From Lachnospiraceae bacterium (GTDB lineage: Bacteria; Bacillota; Clostridia; Lachnospirales; Lachnospiraceae), in the NCBI GenBank assembly GCA_024682555.1, contig JAIKZD010000108.1, positions 1-42,114 on the forward strand: 42,114 nt of DNA, written 5' to 3'. This document shows, in pieces, positions 15,344-23,639 of the stretch (its first letter is position 1; each line of letters starts with the position of its first letter). A program made the position numbers and the translations under genes. Below the pieces are notes generated by a model that saw nothing but the letters and a program-made list of their open reading frames with translations, had not been told where the DNA came from and did not search any database.

Positions 15344-17319
15344 ACGGCAGATTTGATAATTTAAGGAAAACAAGATTATACCTTTTCATAGGATCTGTGC
15401 TCACCATAGTAATGGTTGCGGCCTTTCTTTACATACTGCATATAAATGAGCCTGCAGAGTATAAGACAGTGCCCTTTCAGGTTCTTTTTATACTTACGAT
15501 CCTGGCTTGTATCGCATTGGGCTTTTTCTATGCAAAAGGCCCGGTTTTTGATATAGAAGGAAAACTCGAGAGCACCAATATAAATGCCATGCTCATCGCG
15601 GTGCTCGTCATAATCCAGATCGCTTTTTTCTTTGAGATAGTGGCTGTAAGACAGCAGATCTTCCATTACGGACAGTATAAGGAAATAAGGACCGCCATTT
15701 CTGTGGCCGAAGAGTGTAAAGAGGATAAGCTTAATGATGTCCTTAAACAGCTGTGCACAGGATCCTTTGTGGAGATATCCGCTGTAGATGAAAAGGGAAA
15801 GATACGGTATTCTTCGGATAAAAAACGTATCGGGCAGAATATAGGAAACGGAATCGAGAATACACAGCAGTTCAACTATGTTTTCACCAAAACGGAACAG
15901 ATATATTTCTTTGTGGATCCATCCCATGTGGCGGCGCAGATCAGGGCCATCATACTGAACCTTTTGACGGTACTTGTCACATCGCTGTTTTTTTCCGTGG
16001 AGATGGTTCTTCTCATGTTCCGGCTCATTGTCAGGAATACGGAGAAGATCGACGTCAGCGATTCACAGGGCGGCCGCAAGATAAAGGATGACAGGAGGAT
16101 GCTTTCATCCCTGTATTATATAAGGCAGATCGCTTTTCTTTTTTATTTTGCATCAAGACTTTCGGCTGCCTTTATCCCTACCATGGCCAAATCACTGCCG
16201 AATCCGCTTCGGGGAATTTCGGACAATGCGGCTGCGGGTCTTCCACAGTCCGCGGAAACCCTGCTGACCTGTTCGGCTATCTTTATCACAACGCTTATCC
16301 TTGAAAAAAAAGGCTGGAAGCTGCCCTTTGTCGCCGGACTTATAATGGTGGCTGCCGGCACGTTTATGTCCGCTGTTTCCGCAAACCTTCCGGTCTTTGT
16401 GCTTGCAAGGGCGATAGTGGGCCTGGGATACGGATTCTGCTGGATGACACTTAGAAACCTGTCTCTTTTCGGACGGGACAAGAATGAGGTACTCCTCGGA
16501 TTTGCGCTGTTAAATGCCGGGATCTATGCGGGCATCAACTGCGGTGCGGCACTTGGATCCATTCTTGCCGATATCTTCGGATACAAGACAGTCTTCTATA
16601 TTTCCGCCATCGCAACGTTCCTGACCTCTGCGATGATCATAAGGATGGAAAACGCGGTACTGCCGCATTCGGAGCCTCAAAAAACGGGACCCGACGGGAA
16701 AGCGCGGAAAAATACAGTAAATGATGTTCAGACAGTCATATCCCTGATCGTGTTTATGATAGCTCCGGCCAGCATAGCCGCCTCTTATACGAGCTATTAT
16801 CTGCCTCTGTATTTCGAGAGTATAGGCAGAAATGTGACAGATGTCGGAAGGGCACAGCTTCTTTACGGGATAATGATAGTGTATGCAGGTCCCGCAATAT
16901 CAAAGAAAATAACGGGTATGGGAGGAATGAGGCTCAAGAAGGTCAACTTTGCCTATAATGCCCTGATCTCCATAAGTCTGCTTTTGCCGGGACTCGGCAG
17001 CGGAGTGCTCCTGCCGATGATGGGTGCGGCTCTTTTGGGAACGGCTGACAGTGCGGGGTTTGGTGTTCAGAATAATTATTTCCTGGGGCTTCCTGCCGTA
17101 AGCAGGCTTGGCGCAGGCAAATCCCTGTCCCTTCTTTCCTTCCTCAAGAAGATCATGGAGATGACCGGACCCTTTGTTTTTGCGGCGGTTATGGTAATAG
17201 GCTATCAGAAGGGCATAAGGTTTCTTGCGGAAAGCTTCATGATCATGGCGGTACTGTTTGTTGTATTCAGCTTCATAAGGAATCTGAAAAGTAAATTAAA
17301 GGGGAGAAGAGTTTCGTGA
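15340..17319 (+). CDS. Sensor-domain/MFS transporter fusion
   Basis: A 659-residue membrane protein in two parts. Residues 1 to about 235 look like a receptor input module: membrane segments at about 11-33, 44-66 and 82-104, an extracytoplasmic region of roughly 100 residues with a small Cache/PAS-like pattern (ISAVDEKGKIRYSSDKKRIG), and another membrane segment at about 206-232. After a charged cytoplasmic linker, residues about 255-655 form a 12-segment major facilitator; ARAIVGLGYGFCW fits the family's helix-5 motif. Two polar inserts (around residues 280-300 and 443-465) separate bundles. It overlaps both neighbours by 4 bases (ATGA and GTGA), so it is coupled to the anti-sigma-like and ATP-grasp genes. 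The substrate is unknown. A sensor fused to an MFS carrier suggests a transceptor or signal-gated exporter. Confidence 0.8.
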   Translation: MNGRFDNLRKTRLYLFIGSVLTIVMVAAFLYILHINEPAEYKTVPFQVLFILTILACIALGFFYAKGPVFDIEGKLESTNINAMLIAVLVIIQIAFFFEIVAVRQQIFHYGQYKEIRTAISVAEECKEDKLNDVLKQLCTGSFVEISAVDEKGKIRYSSDKKRIGQNIGNGIENTQQFNYVFTKTEQIYFFVDPSHVAAQIRAIILNLLTVLVTSLFFSVEMVLLMFRLIVRNTEKIDVSDSQGGRKIKDDRRMLSSLYYIRQIAFLFYFASRLSAAFIPTMAKSLPNPLRGISDNAAAGLPQSAETLLTCSAIFITTLILEKKGWKLPFVAGLIMVAAGTFMSAVSANLPVFVLARAIVGLGYGFCWMTLRNLSLFGRDKNEVLLGFALLNAGIYAGINCGAALGSILADIFGYKTVFYISAIATFLTSAMIIRMENAVLPHSEPQKTGPDGKARKNTVNDVQTVISLIVFMIAPASIAASYTSYYLPLYFESIGRNVTDVGRAQLLYGIMIVYAGPAISKKITGMGGMRLKKVNFAYNALISISLLLPGLGSGVLLPMMGAALLGTADSAGFGVQNNYFLGLPAVSRLGAGKSLSLLSFLKKIMEMTGPFVFAAVMVIGYQKGIRFLAESFMIMAVLFVVFSFIRNLKSKLKGRRVS

Positions 17320-18224
17320 GAATAGGGGTCATATACGGAGGAACGAAGGAGGAAAGAGGTCCTTCGGAAAAAAATGCAAAAGATATAGCAGCAGCACTTG
17401 CAAAAAAAGGCTATGATGCATACCTTAAGGAAACGGGAAAGGGCATCATTGAAAAGCTTAAGGAGGAAAAGACCGATGTCGTCTTTCTCTGTGTTCAGGG
17501 CAAGGGATACGGTGACGGGACCTTCCAGGGAATGCTTGAGCATGAAGGTATTCCTTTTACCGGAAGCGGCATGAGAGCGGCTGCTCTTATAAACGATAAG
17601 ATATTATGTAAACTTCTTTTTGACCGGTGTGGAATCTGTACTCCCAAATGGGATATATTAAGCCTTGAAAGGTACCGGGCAGGAGATTATCCCTATGAAG
17701 CTTTCGGCTATCCTTTTGTGGCCAAATCCCCCACTCAGGGCGGAAGCTTTGGTATAGAGCTTATAAGAACCCCCGGGGATATAAAAAAGATAGAGAGCGT
17801 GTTTGAATATGATGATCCCATCTTTTTGGAGCGTTTTATAGAGGGAAGATTCTATACCGTAGGGTTTTATGAAAAAGAGGGATCCCTGGTAAAGCTGCCT
17901 GTTGTGGAAGGCGTGGATCTTGACAGAAAGGATGACAGCGGAGATATCATCGCCTTTACCGGCAACTACGGCATAAAAAGCTGTGATCTCAGTGAAGATA
18001 AGCAGCGGGAGATTTCGGATCTTGCAGCCTCTGTCTTTAAGGTCACAGGGGCAAAGGGGCTTGGGAGAGTAGACATTATGGTGGATAAGGACCTGAAACC
18101 CTATGTGCTTGAGATAAATGCGGTACCGGGGCTTAAGAGAGTGAGTCTGATGCCGCAGGAGGCGGAGATCGCCGGCATAGTGTACGAAGATATGATCGAG
18201 GCTATATTAAGATCGGCTCTTTAA
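17316..18224 (+). CDS. ATP-grasp ligase, divergent D-Ala-D-Ala ligase-like
   Basis: A 302-residue cytoplasmic ATP-grasp enzyme with the Ddl layout: an N-terminal Rossmann-like domain (MRIGVIYGG, then DVVFLCVQGKGYGDGTFQG), ATP-binding AKSPTQGGSFG, and metal-binding VDIMV and LEINAVPG. Two normally strict Ddl features are changed: HGxxGEDG reads QGKGYGDG, and the lysine/tyrosine loop before the metal motifs is shortened. It probably joins a different carboxylate and amine than D-Ala plus D-Ala. A bona fide Ddl is encoded at 27032. The start is GTG overlapping the MFS stop (GTGA), with GGGGAGA upstream. Coupling to a transporter suggests that its product or substrate is transported. Confidence 0.8.
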   Translation: MRIGVIYGGTKEERGPSEKNAKDIAAALAKKGYDAYLKETGKGIIEKLKEEKTDVVFLCVQGKGYGDGTFQGMLEHEGIPFTGSGMRAAALINDKILCKLLFDRCGICTPKWDILSLERYRAGDYPYEAFGYPFVAKSPTQGGSFGIELIRTPGDIKKIESVFEYDDPIFLERFIEGRFYTVGFYEKEGSLVKLPVVEGVDLDRKDDSGDIIAFTGNYGIKSCDLSEDKQREISDLAASVFKVTGAKGLGRVDIMVDKDLKPYVLEINAVPGLKRVSLMPQEAEIAGIVYEDMIEAILRSAL

Positions 18225-18255
18225 ACCGGGTATCCGGATTCTTGGAACAGTGATA

Positions 18256-18290
18256 AAAACCGGCCTGCGGTACTGTCCCGCATCGGTTTT
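18256..18290 (+). promoter_or_regulatory. Hairpin just before the SpoIIE-type gene's ribosome site
   Basis: AAAACCG (18256-18262) pairs with CGGTTTT (18284-18290), and inside it TGCGG pairs with CCGCA around a 7-base loop. It ends directly against the GGAGGAAAGAGG ribosome site of the gene at 18303. It could be a weak terminator for the four-gene unit, an attenuator, or a translation control. No long T-run follows. Confidence 0.5.
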
Positions 18291-18302
18291 GGAGGAAAGA
18301 GG

Positions 18303-20429
18303 ATGTTTAAAAATACAAAGATCAGTATTAAGATCCTGTTGGTTATCATAATAATGTCTTTAGGATCGCTCCTTTTCGTTTTCGGGGCTTCCTATTACAT
18401 CATCAATTCAATGATGGACCAGTTCCAGCAGACAAATATAGCGATAGGCCTTAATTCCTCCGGTATCGCCAAGGAATCGCTTCTGTCACAGGCTGAGGAT
18501 TACCTTATAAAACTGGTGGACAAGCAGGCTGATGTGGCAAACAATGAACTCTATGAGATAAACAGGGTCGTGACCGATTCGGCAGAATATGTGGAGAGTC
18601 TCTATAAAAACAGCGGCAACTTTGTGGGGAAGGAAATGCCCCGTCCCGATCAGACCGAGGCGGGAGTTGCCTGTCAGAAATGTTTCCTCGTAAAGGGTGT
18701 AAGGGAGACGGAGGCCATAAAAAAAGAGGTAAACATCCTTTCAAACTGCGAGTATATGTTTGCACCGTTTCTGGAAAGCAGAAAGAATCTTGACAATATC
18801 TACATCGGCACAAAAAGCGGAATATCCTACAGATATTCAAGATCCAACCTGTTCAATGAGGATTACGATCCCAGAAAGAGGGACTGGTATACGGCAGCCA
18901 TGGAAACACCGGGTGAGCTCATATGGCTTCCGACCTATGTGGATTCTTACGGAAACACCTGTATCACCGCGGCAAAGACCTTTAATGACAGATCCGGAAA
19001 ACCGGCGGGAGTTGTGGCTTCCGATGTGAGAGTTACCGATATCATAGACGAGATGATGGGCCTTAAGGTAGGGGAGACCGGCAGCTGCTTCATCCTGGTT
19101 CCCTATTATGAAACTTCCGAAGATGATTTCATCGCGGATACTGACATGGCCGAAGAGGGCTTCGATCCGGATGTGGACGCCCATTTTACGGATGATACGT
19201 TCATGGATGCGCTGGATAAACAGGATAACGGTATAGTCGAGACAGAGTATGAAGGACAGGAATGCTATATCGCCTTTTCGAAAATGGATGAGGCCGGGTG
19301 GATATTCTGTGCGAGCATAGAAACAAGTGAAGTATCCGCACCCGCAAGGGAGGCCAAGGGACAGAGCGATGCCCTTACCGAGGAATCCCAGACAAATATG
19401 CAGGCGAGGATATTCAGTCTCAACAAGGCCGTTATGCTTTACTTTTCCATCATAGGTATCCTGGTCATTCTTGCCTCCTTTGCCGTTGCGGGTACCATCA
19501 CGCGTCCCATACAGAAGCTGGCCGTCAGGGTAAGAGGCATAGGTGAAGGACATTTTGACCAGAAGATACCCGTTGAATCCGGGGATGAAGTGGGACAGCT
19601 GGCAGTCCGGTTCAATGAGATGCAGGAAGACCTTAAGCAGTATGTGGATCACATCAGGGATGTCACTGCCGAAAAGGAGAGGATAGGGGCGGAACTCTCG
19701 GTTGCCACCCAGATACAGGCTGACATGCTGCCGAGTATATTCCCGGCGTTCCCGGATCGTAAGGACTTTGACATATATGCGACAATGACTCCCGCCAAGG
19801 AGGTTGGCGGTGATTTCTATGATTTCTTCTTTGCGGACAAAGACCACCTGGCTCTTGTTATGGCCGATGTATCGGGTAAAGGGGTTCCGGCGGCGCTGTT
19901 CATGGTGATCGCAAAGACCCTTATCAAAAACTATCACGGCTCCGGCGGAAAAAAACTTTCGCCTGCCGCCGTTCTCGAAAAAGTAAATAACCAGCTTTGT
20001 GAAGGAAATGAGGCGGGGCTGTTTGTCACGGTCTGGCTTGCGATGATAGATCTGAAGACCGGTATGGGTATAGCCGCAAATGCCGGCCATGAGCATCCTA
20101 CCATATGCCGGGCAGGATCGAAGTTTGAACTTGTGGAATACAAGCATTCTCCGGCAGTGGCCACCATGGAAGGAATGAAATTCAGAGAGCATGAGTTCGA
20201 GCTTTATCCCGGCGACTCTATCTATGTATATACGGACGGTGTTCCGGAGGCTACCAACAAGGATAACGTTCTCTTCGGTACCGACAGAATGCTTGATGCG
20301 CTTAATGAAGATCCGAAAGCCGATGCGAAGACTCTCCTTGAAAATGTCAAGAAGAGAGTGGATGAATTCGTGGGGGACGCCCCGCAGTTTGACGACATCA
20401 CAATGCTCTGTTTTAAATATTTCGGATAA
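18303..20429 (+). CDS. dCache-HAMP-SpoIIE (PP2C) serine phosphatase
   Basis: A 708-residue membrane signalling phosphatase. One N-terminal membrane segment (about 8-32) is followed by a large extracytoplasmic double-Cache sensor (about 50-345, with YIGTKSG, DPRKRDWY and WLPTYVDS), a second membrane segment (about 375-402), a HAMP domain (TRPIQKLAVRV onward), a short coiled coil (EKERIGAELSVATQIQADMLP), and a SpoIIE/RsbU PP2C domain with EVGGDFYD near 502, MADVSGKG near 521, YTDGVPEA and DDITML at the end. Such enzymes dephosphorylate STAS switch proteins, and a STAS protein is encoded 3.6 kb upstream. Two CxxC-spaced cysteines (GVACQKC) in the sensor are notable. A strong terminator follows the gene. 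Confidence 0.93.
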   Translation: MFKNTKISIKILLVIIIMSLGSLLFVFGASYYIINSMMDQFQQTNIAIGLNSSGIAKESLLSQAEDYLIKLVDKQADVANNELYEINRVVTDSAEYVESLYKNSGNFVGKEMPRPDQTEAGVACQKCFLVKGVRETEAIKKEVNILSNCEYMFAPFLESRKNLDNIYIGTKSGISYRYSRSNLFNEDYDPRKRDWYTAAMETPGELIWLPTYVDSYGNTCITAAKTFNDRSGKPAGVVASDVRVTDIIDEMMGLKVGETGSCFILVPYYETSEDDFIADTDMAEEGFDPDVDAHFTDDTFMDALDKQDNGIVETEYEGQECYIAFSKMDEAGWIFCASIETSEVSAPAREAKGQSDALTEESQTNMQARIFSLNKAVMLYFSIIGILVILASFAVAGTITRPIQKLAVRVRGIGEGHFDQKIPVESGDEVGQLAVRFNEMQEDLKQYVDHIRDVTAEKERIGAELSVATQIQADMLPSIFPAFPDRKDFDIYATMTPAKEVGGDFYDFFFADKDHLALVMADVSGKGVPAALFMVIAKTLIKNYHGSGGKKLSPAAVLEKVNNQLCEGNEAGLFVTVWLAMIDLKTGMGIAANAGHEHPTICRAGSKFELVEYKHSPAVATMEGMKFREHEFELYPGDSIYVYTDGVPEATNKDNVLFGTDRMLDALNEDPKADAKTLLENVKKRVDEFVGDAPQFDDITMLCFKYFG

Positions 20430-20450
20430 GATCGTTGTAAGGTTATTGCT

Positions 20451-20488
20451 GCCCCGGTGCGGATATTTGGCATCAGGGGCGGTTTTTT
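20451..20488 (+). terminator. Intrinsic terminator after the SpoIIE-type gene
   Basis: GCCCC-GGTGC (20451-20460) pairs with GCATC-AGGGGC (20470-20480) with a small internal mismatch, followed by TTTTTT at 20483-20488. It closes the unit that starts at 14400. Confidence 0.85.
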
Positions 20489-20510
20489 ATATTATTGTTT
20501 AAAAACATAA

Positions 20511-20516
20511 TATAAT
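20511..20516 (+). promoter_or_regulatory. Probable -10 box for the Gfo/AKR fusion gene
   Basis: A perfect TATAAT lies 62 bases before the start codon and just after the terminator, where a new transcript should begin. No good -35 box is visible at 16-18 bases upstream (the region is TATATT-like), so the call is moderate. Confidence 0.4.
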
Positions 20517-20578
20517 ACGGGGACACAGAGGGATATTATAGAATAAAGGTGTTAAGAACGTACTTCAAGGAGGTATTT

Positions 20579-22417
20579 ATGGGAAGAAAGGTAAAATGGG
20601 GTGTTCTGGGAACGGCGGGTATCGCCGCTGGCTGCACCATTCCGGGGATGCAGAAGGTTGAAGACTGTGAGCTTTACGCCATTGCGGGAAGGAGTCTCGA
20701 AAAGGCGGAGGATTTTAGGAAAAGATTCGGATTTGAAAAGGCATATGAGGGTTATGAGGCCCTGCTTTCGGATAAAGAAGTCGAGGCGGTATATATCCCG
20801 CTTCCCAACGATATTCACTGCAAATGGGTCATTAAGGCTCTTGAGGCGGGAAAGCATGTTTTATGTGAAAAGCCCATAGCAATGAACGAGGGCGAGCTTA
20901 TAAAAATGTATGAGGCTGCCCGTAAGAACGGGGTGATACTGATGGAGGCCTATGCCTATCTTCACAGTCCCTATATAAAAGCTCTTAAGGATATAGTCAA
21001 AAACGGTGAGATAGGTGAGGTGGATTATGTTGATACCGCATTTCTGACCCAGGATTATTCGAAGGATTTCAGACTCCACAAGGAACTGGGCGGCGGAGGC
21101 ATCTATGATGTGGGATGTTACTGTACCACCATGATCCTTTCACTCATTGATTCTCCGATAAGCTATGTGAAGGCGGATGCGGAGTTTGACGGTGAAAAGG
21201 TGGATCATATGGCCTCGGTCCTCATCGGTTTTGAAAACGGGGCAAGGGCATCCTTTAATGTGGGCATGATGCTTGGAAAGGATACCTGCGACAGATATGA
21301 CAGGCTGTTCATACACGGAAGCAAAGGATATATCCGCTCCGACGTTGAATACAACCAGGAGGGAGAGCTTAAGTTCCTCGTAACCGTAAAAGATGAGGCC
21401 GGAGAAAGGATAACCTCGCAAAGAAGCGTTACGGCCCTTTCAAATTACAGTCTTGAGATCGGACAGATGAATGACTGCATCATAAACGGTTCGAAGCCTC
21501 ATATCAGTGAGGAATTTTCCGTAAAGAACATGCATCTTCTGGATAAGATCCTTGATACATGCGGATATACGGAAGAGAGAAGGGAGTTTGTTCTTGATAA
21601 CGGAGTAGTGATACCTGCTGTGGGGTACGGTTCCTTCCTTGCAACAAACAGTGCGGGTCCCGATATCATCAGACAGGCTCTTGATGCGGGTTACAGGTAT
21701 TTTGATACCGCAAGCTTTTACAGAAACGAGGCCGATATAGGGAAAGCCCTGAAGGAGTACGGCATAGACAGAAGCGGGGTCTTTCTTTGCAGCAAGGTAT
21801 GGCCTCTGGATCTTGGCAGGGAAAAGACACTTGCTTCCTTTGAAGAATCTCTTAAGAATCTGGGTACGGATTATCTTGACATGTTCCTGATACACTGGCC
21901 CAAGGTATCACAAAGCGATGAGAACTGGGCAGAGAAGGTGAAGGAAAGCTGGCAGGTAATGGAGGAGCTTTATGAAAAGGGTAAGGTGAGGGCGATCGGT
22001 CTTTCAAACTTCCTTCCGCATCATATAATGCCTCTTCTTGAAAGTGCACGGATCCGTCCCATGGTTGACCAGCTTGAACTTCATGTGGGTTACATGCAGG
22101 AATATGCCTTAAGCTATCTGAGACGGGAAGGCATACTTCCGCAGGCCTGGAGTCCCCTCGGGCATTCGAGGGTCATAAATGATGAGAGAGTGCTTGAGAT
22201 CGCCGGAAAATACGGAAAAAGTCCGGCTCAGGTGCTTCTTAGGTATCTGAATCAGAGAAACATCCCGGTGATCCCCAAGACCTCAAACCGGGAGAGGATG
22301 ACGGAAAACCTTGAGATATTCGATTTTAAGCTGAATGATGAGGAGCTCTCTTTCCTTTCCTGTATACCTCAGACGGGGTGGGGAGAAGAGCATCCGGATC
22401 TTGTAGAGTGGAGTTGA
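20579..22417 (+). CDS. Gfo/Idh/MocA oxidoreductase fused to an aldo/keto reductase
   Basis: A 612-residue fusion of two NAD(P)-dependent oxidoreductases. Residues 1 to about 332 are Gfo/Idh/MocA: WGVLGTAGIA nucleotide loop, EKP motif at 97-99, and GGGGIYDVGCYC. Residues about 335-612 are an aldo/keto reductase with the full catalytic set Asp376, Tyr381, Lys406 and His439, and the IPKTSNRERM cofactor motif near the end. The join is direct, with no long linker. The start is the ATG at 20579 because AAGGAGG sits ahead of it; an in-frame GTG at 20549 would place that site inside the coding region. Both halves look active, suggesting two redox steps on a sugar or polyol, or an epimerisation through a keto intermediate. 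The substrate is unknown. Confidence 0.9.
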   Translation: MGRKVKWGVLGTAGIAAGCTIPGMQKVEDCELYAIAGRSLEKAEDFRKRFGFEKAYEGYEALLSDKEVEAVYIPLPNDIHCKWVIKALEAGKHVLCEKPIAMNEGELIKMYEAARKNGVILMEAYAYLHSPYIKALKDIVKNGEIGEVDYVDTAFLTQDYSKDFRLHKELGGGGIYDVGCYCTTMILSLIDSPISYVKADAEFDGEKVDHMASVLIGFENGARASFNVGMMLGKDTCDRYDRLFIHGSKGYIRSDVEYNQEGELKFLVTVKDEAGERITSQRSVTALSNYSLEIGQMNDCIINGSKPHISEEFSVKNMHLLDKILDTCGYTEERREFVLDNGVVIPAVGYGSFLATNSAGPDIIRQALDAGYRYFDTASFYRNEADIGKALKEYGIDRSGVFLCSKVWPLDLGREKTLASFEESLKNLGTDYLDMFLIHWPKVSQSDENWAEKVKESWQVMEELYEKGKVRAIGLSNFLPHHIMPLLESARIRPMVDQLELHVGYMQEYALSYLRREGILPQAWSPLGHSRVINDERVLEIAGKYGKSPAQVLLRYLNQRNIPVIPKTSNRERMTENLEIFDFKLNDEELSFLSCIPQTGWGEEHPDLVEWS

Positions 22418-22461
22418 TTTTTTTATTATTTTTTAGTATATTTTTATGCGGAGGTTTTTGG

Positions 22462-22481
22462 CCGGTTTAAGGTGAAACCGG
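22462..22481 (+). promoter_or_regulatory. Perfect 7-base-pair hairpin before the GGDEF gene
   Basis: CCGGTTT (22462-22468) pairs perfectly with AAACCGG (22475-22481), loop 6. The 98-base gap before the GGDEF gene is otherwise T-rich (22416-22447). No T-run follows the stem, so it is not a standard terminator. It ends 34 bases before the start codon and may act in the leader. Confidence 0.4.
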
Positions 22482-22515
22482 ATCATTTTGAAAACCATGC
22501 AGAAAGAGTATACTG

Positions 22516-23586
22516 ATGAAAATCCTTGATATAATCAACAAAGATGTCAGATTCGAAAATGAGAACAAAAAGGTGACCGTTGCCGTAAGGGTTCTTTATT
22601 TAATGATCTTTGTGGCCTTTGTTCTGGATCTTCTTTATGCGGGTCCGGTGGTCTTTCGGCACCATTACTCGGGGATCCTGTTTTTCCTTCTGACCCTCGG
22701 GGTTCTCTTTGTGAATACGTACTATTCGCATACAAAGGTTGTTCTCTGGTTTTTCCTTATATATGTGTTCAGCTGGTCCATCTTTATGATCCCTCTTGTA
22801 GGATGGTCGGCCGGAATGCAGAACTACATCATCTTTGTTCTGATGATGGTGTTCTTCGGATCCTTTGACAAGCTGGGATTAAAGATCCTTTTATCGGCCC
22901 TTGTTCTTTTATCAAGGTTTGCGGTGATCTTCCTCTTCGGCGGTACAAAGCCAATGGATGAGATATCCTGGCTTACGGATAAACTGCTGCAGACCACAAA
23001 TATTACTGCGGTATTCGGCGGGATAATCTATCTTTCCTATACCTTCAGCAAGGAAAAACAGGCAGAGGATAACAAGCTTGCACGGTATAATGACAGGCTT
23101 CAGAAGGAGGCGAATACCGACAGGCTCACGGGGCTTTACAACAGAAGAAGGGCAGAGGAATATCTTGAGGAGCTGATAAGTGTTGAAAGCGAAGATCCCG
23201 TAAGCGTTGCCATCGGCGACATCGATTTCTTCAAGAAAGTTAATGACAGCTACGGTCATGATGTAGGAGACGAGGTATTAAAAGCCATTGCCGGCATAAT
23301 GACCGATACACTCAGAAACGATACTTTTATCGCAAGATGGGGCGGTGAGGAGTTTCTGATGGTATTCCCCATCTGCAACGGCGATCAGGCAAGCATTGCC
23401 CTCTCAAGGTTAAGGCATGCGATCAATGAAGCGGTGATAAATTCAGGGGGACATGAGATAAAGATAACAATGACCTTCGGACTTGCGGAGTATGATTTTT
23501 CGGGAAGCTTTGAGAACACCATAAAGGATGCGGATGATAAGCTTTACCGGGGCAAGAATGAAGGAAGAAACTGTATAGTATTTTAG
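22516..23586 (+). CDS. Membrane diguanylate cyclase (GGDEF)
   Basis: A 356-residue protein that should make cyclic di-GMP from two GTP. Residues about 24-180 contain five or six membrane segments with short loops, forming a small membrane sensor; a short helical linker leads to the GGDEF domain (DRLTGLYNRR, then GDIDFFKKVND, GHDVGD and the active GGEEF at 276-280). The upstream inhibitory RxxD position reads RNDT, so product inhibition through the usual I-site is probably absent. No EAL or HD-GYP phosphodiesterase is encoded in the window. The ribosome site is weak (AGAAAGAG). Confidence 0.93.
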   Translation: MKILDIINKDVRFENENKKVTVAVRVLYLMIFVAFVLDLLYAGPVVFRHHYSGILFFLLTLGVLFVNTYYSHTKVVLWFFLIYVFSWSIFMIPLVGWSAGMQNYIIFVLMMVFFGSFDKLGLKILLSALVLLSRFAVIFLFGGTKPMDEISWLTDKLLQTTNITAVFGGIIYLSYTFSKEKQAEDNKLARYNDRLQKEANTDRLTGLYNRRRAEEYLEELISVESEDPVSVAIGDIDFFKKVNDSYGHDVGDEVLKAIAGIMTDTLRNDTFIARWGGEEFLMVFPICNGDQASIALSRLRHAINEAVINSGGHEIKITMTFGLAEYDFSGSFENTIKDADDKLYRGKNEGRNCIVF

Positions 23587-23639
23587 AAACAAAAACAGTT
23601 TTTTGACGGATGTGCAATTAAGGACAGGAGGAAAGAGAA

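Noticed and set aside
18837..20192. Minus-strand open frame of 451 codons opposite the SpoIIE-type gene
   Set aside because: It mirrors a strongly conserved coding region, has an unlikely composition (many His, Arg, Tyr and Cys), and has no ribosome site or promoter.
22462..22481. Terminator after the Gfo/AKR gene
   Set aside because: The stem is perfect but no T-run follows it; the T-rich stretch lies before the stem instead.
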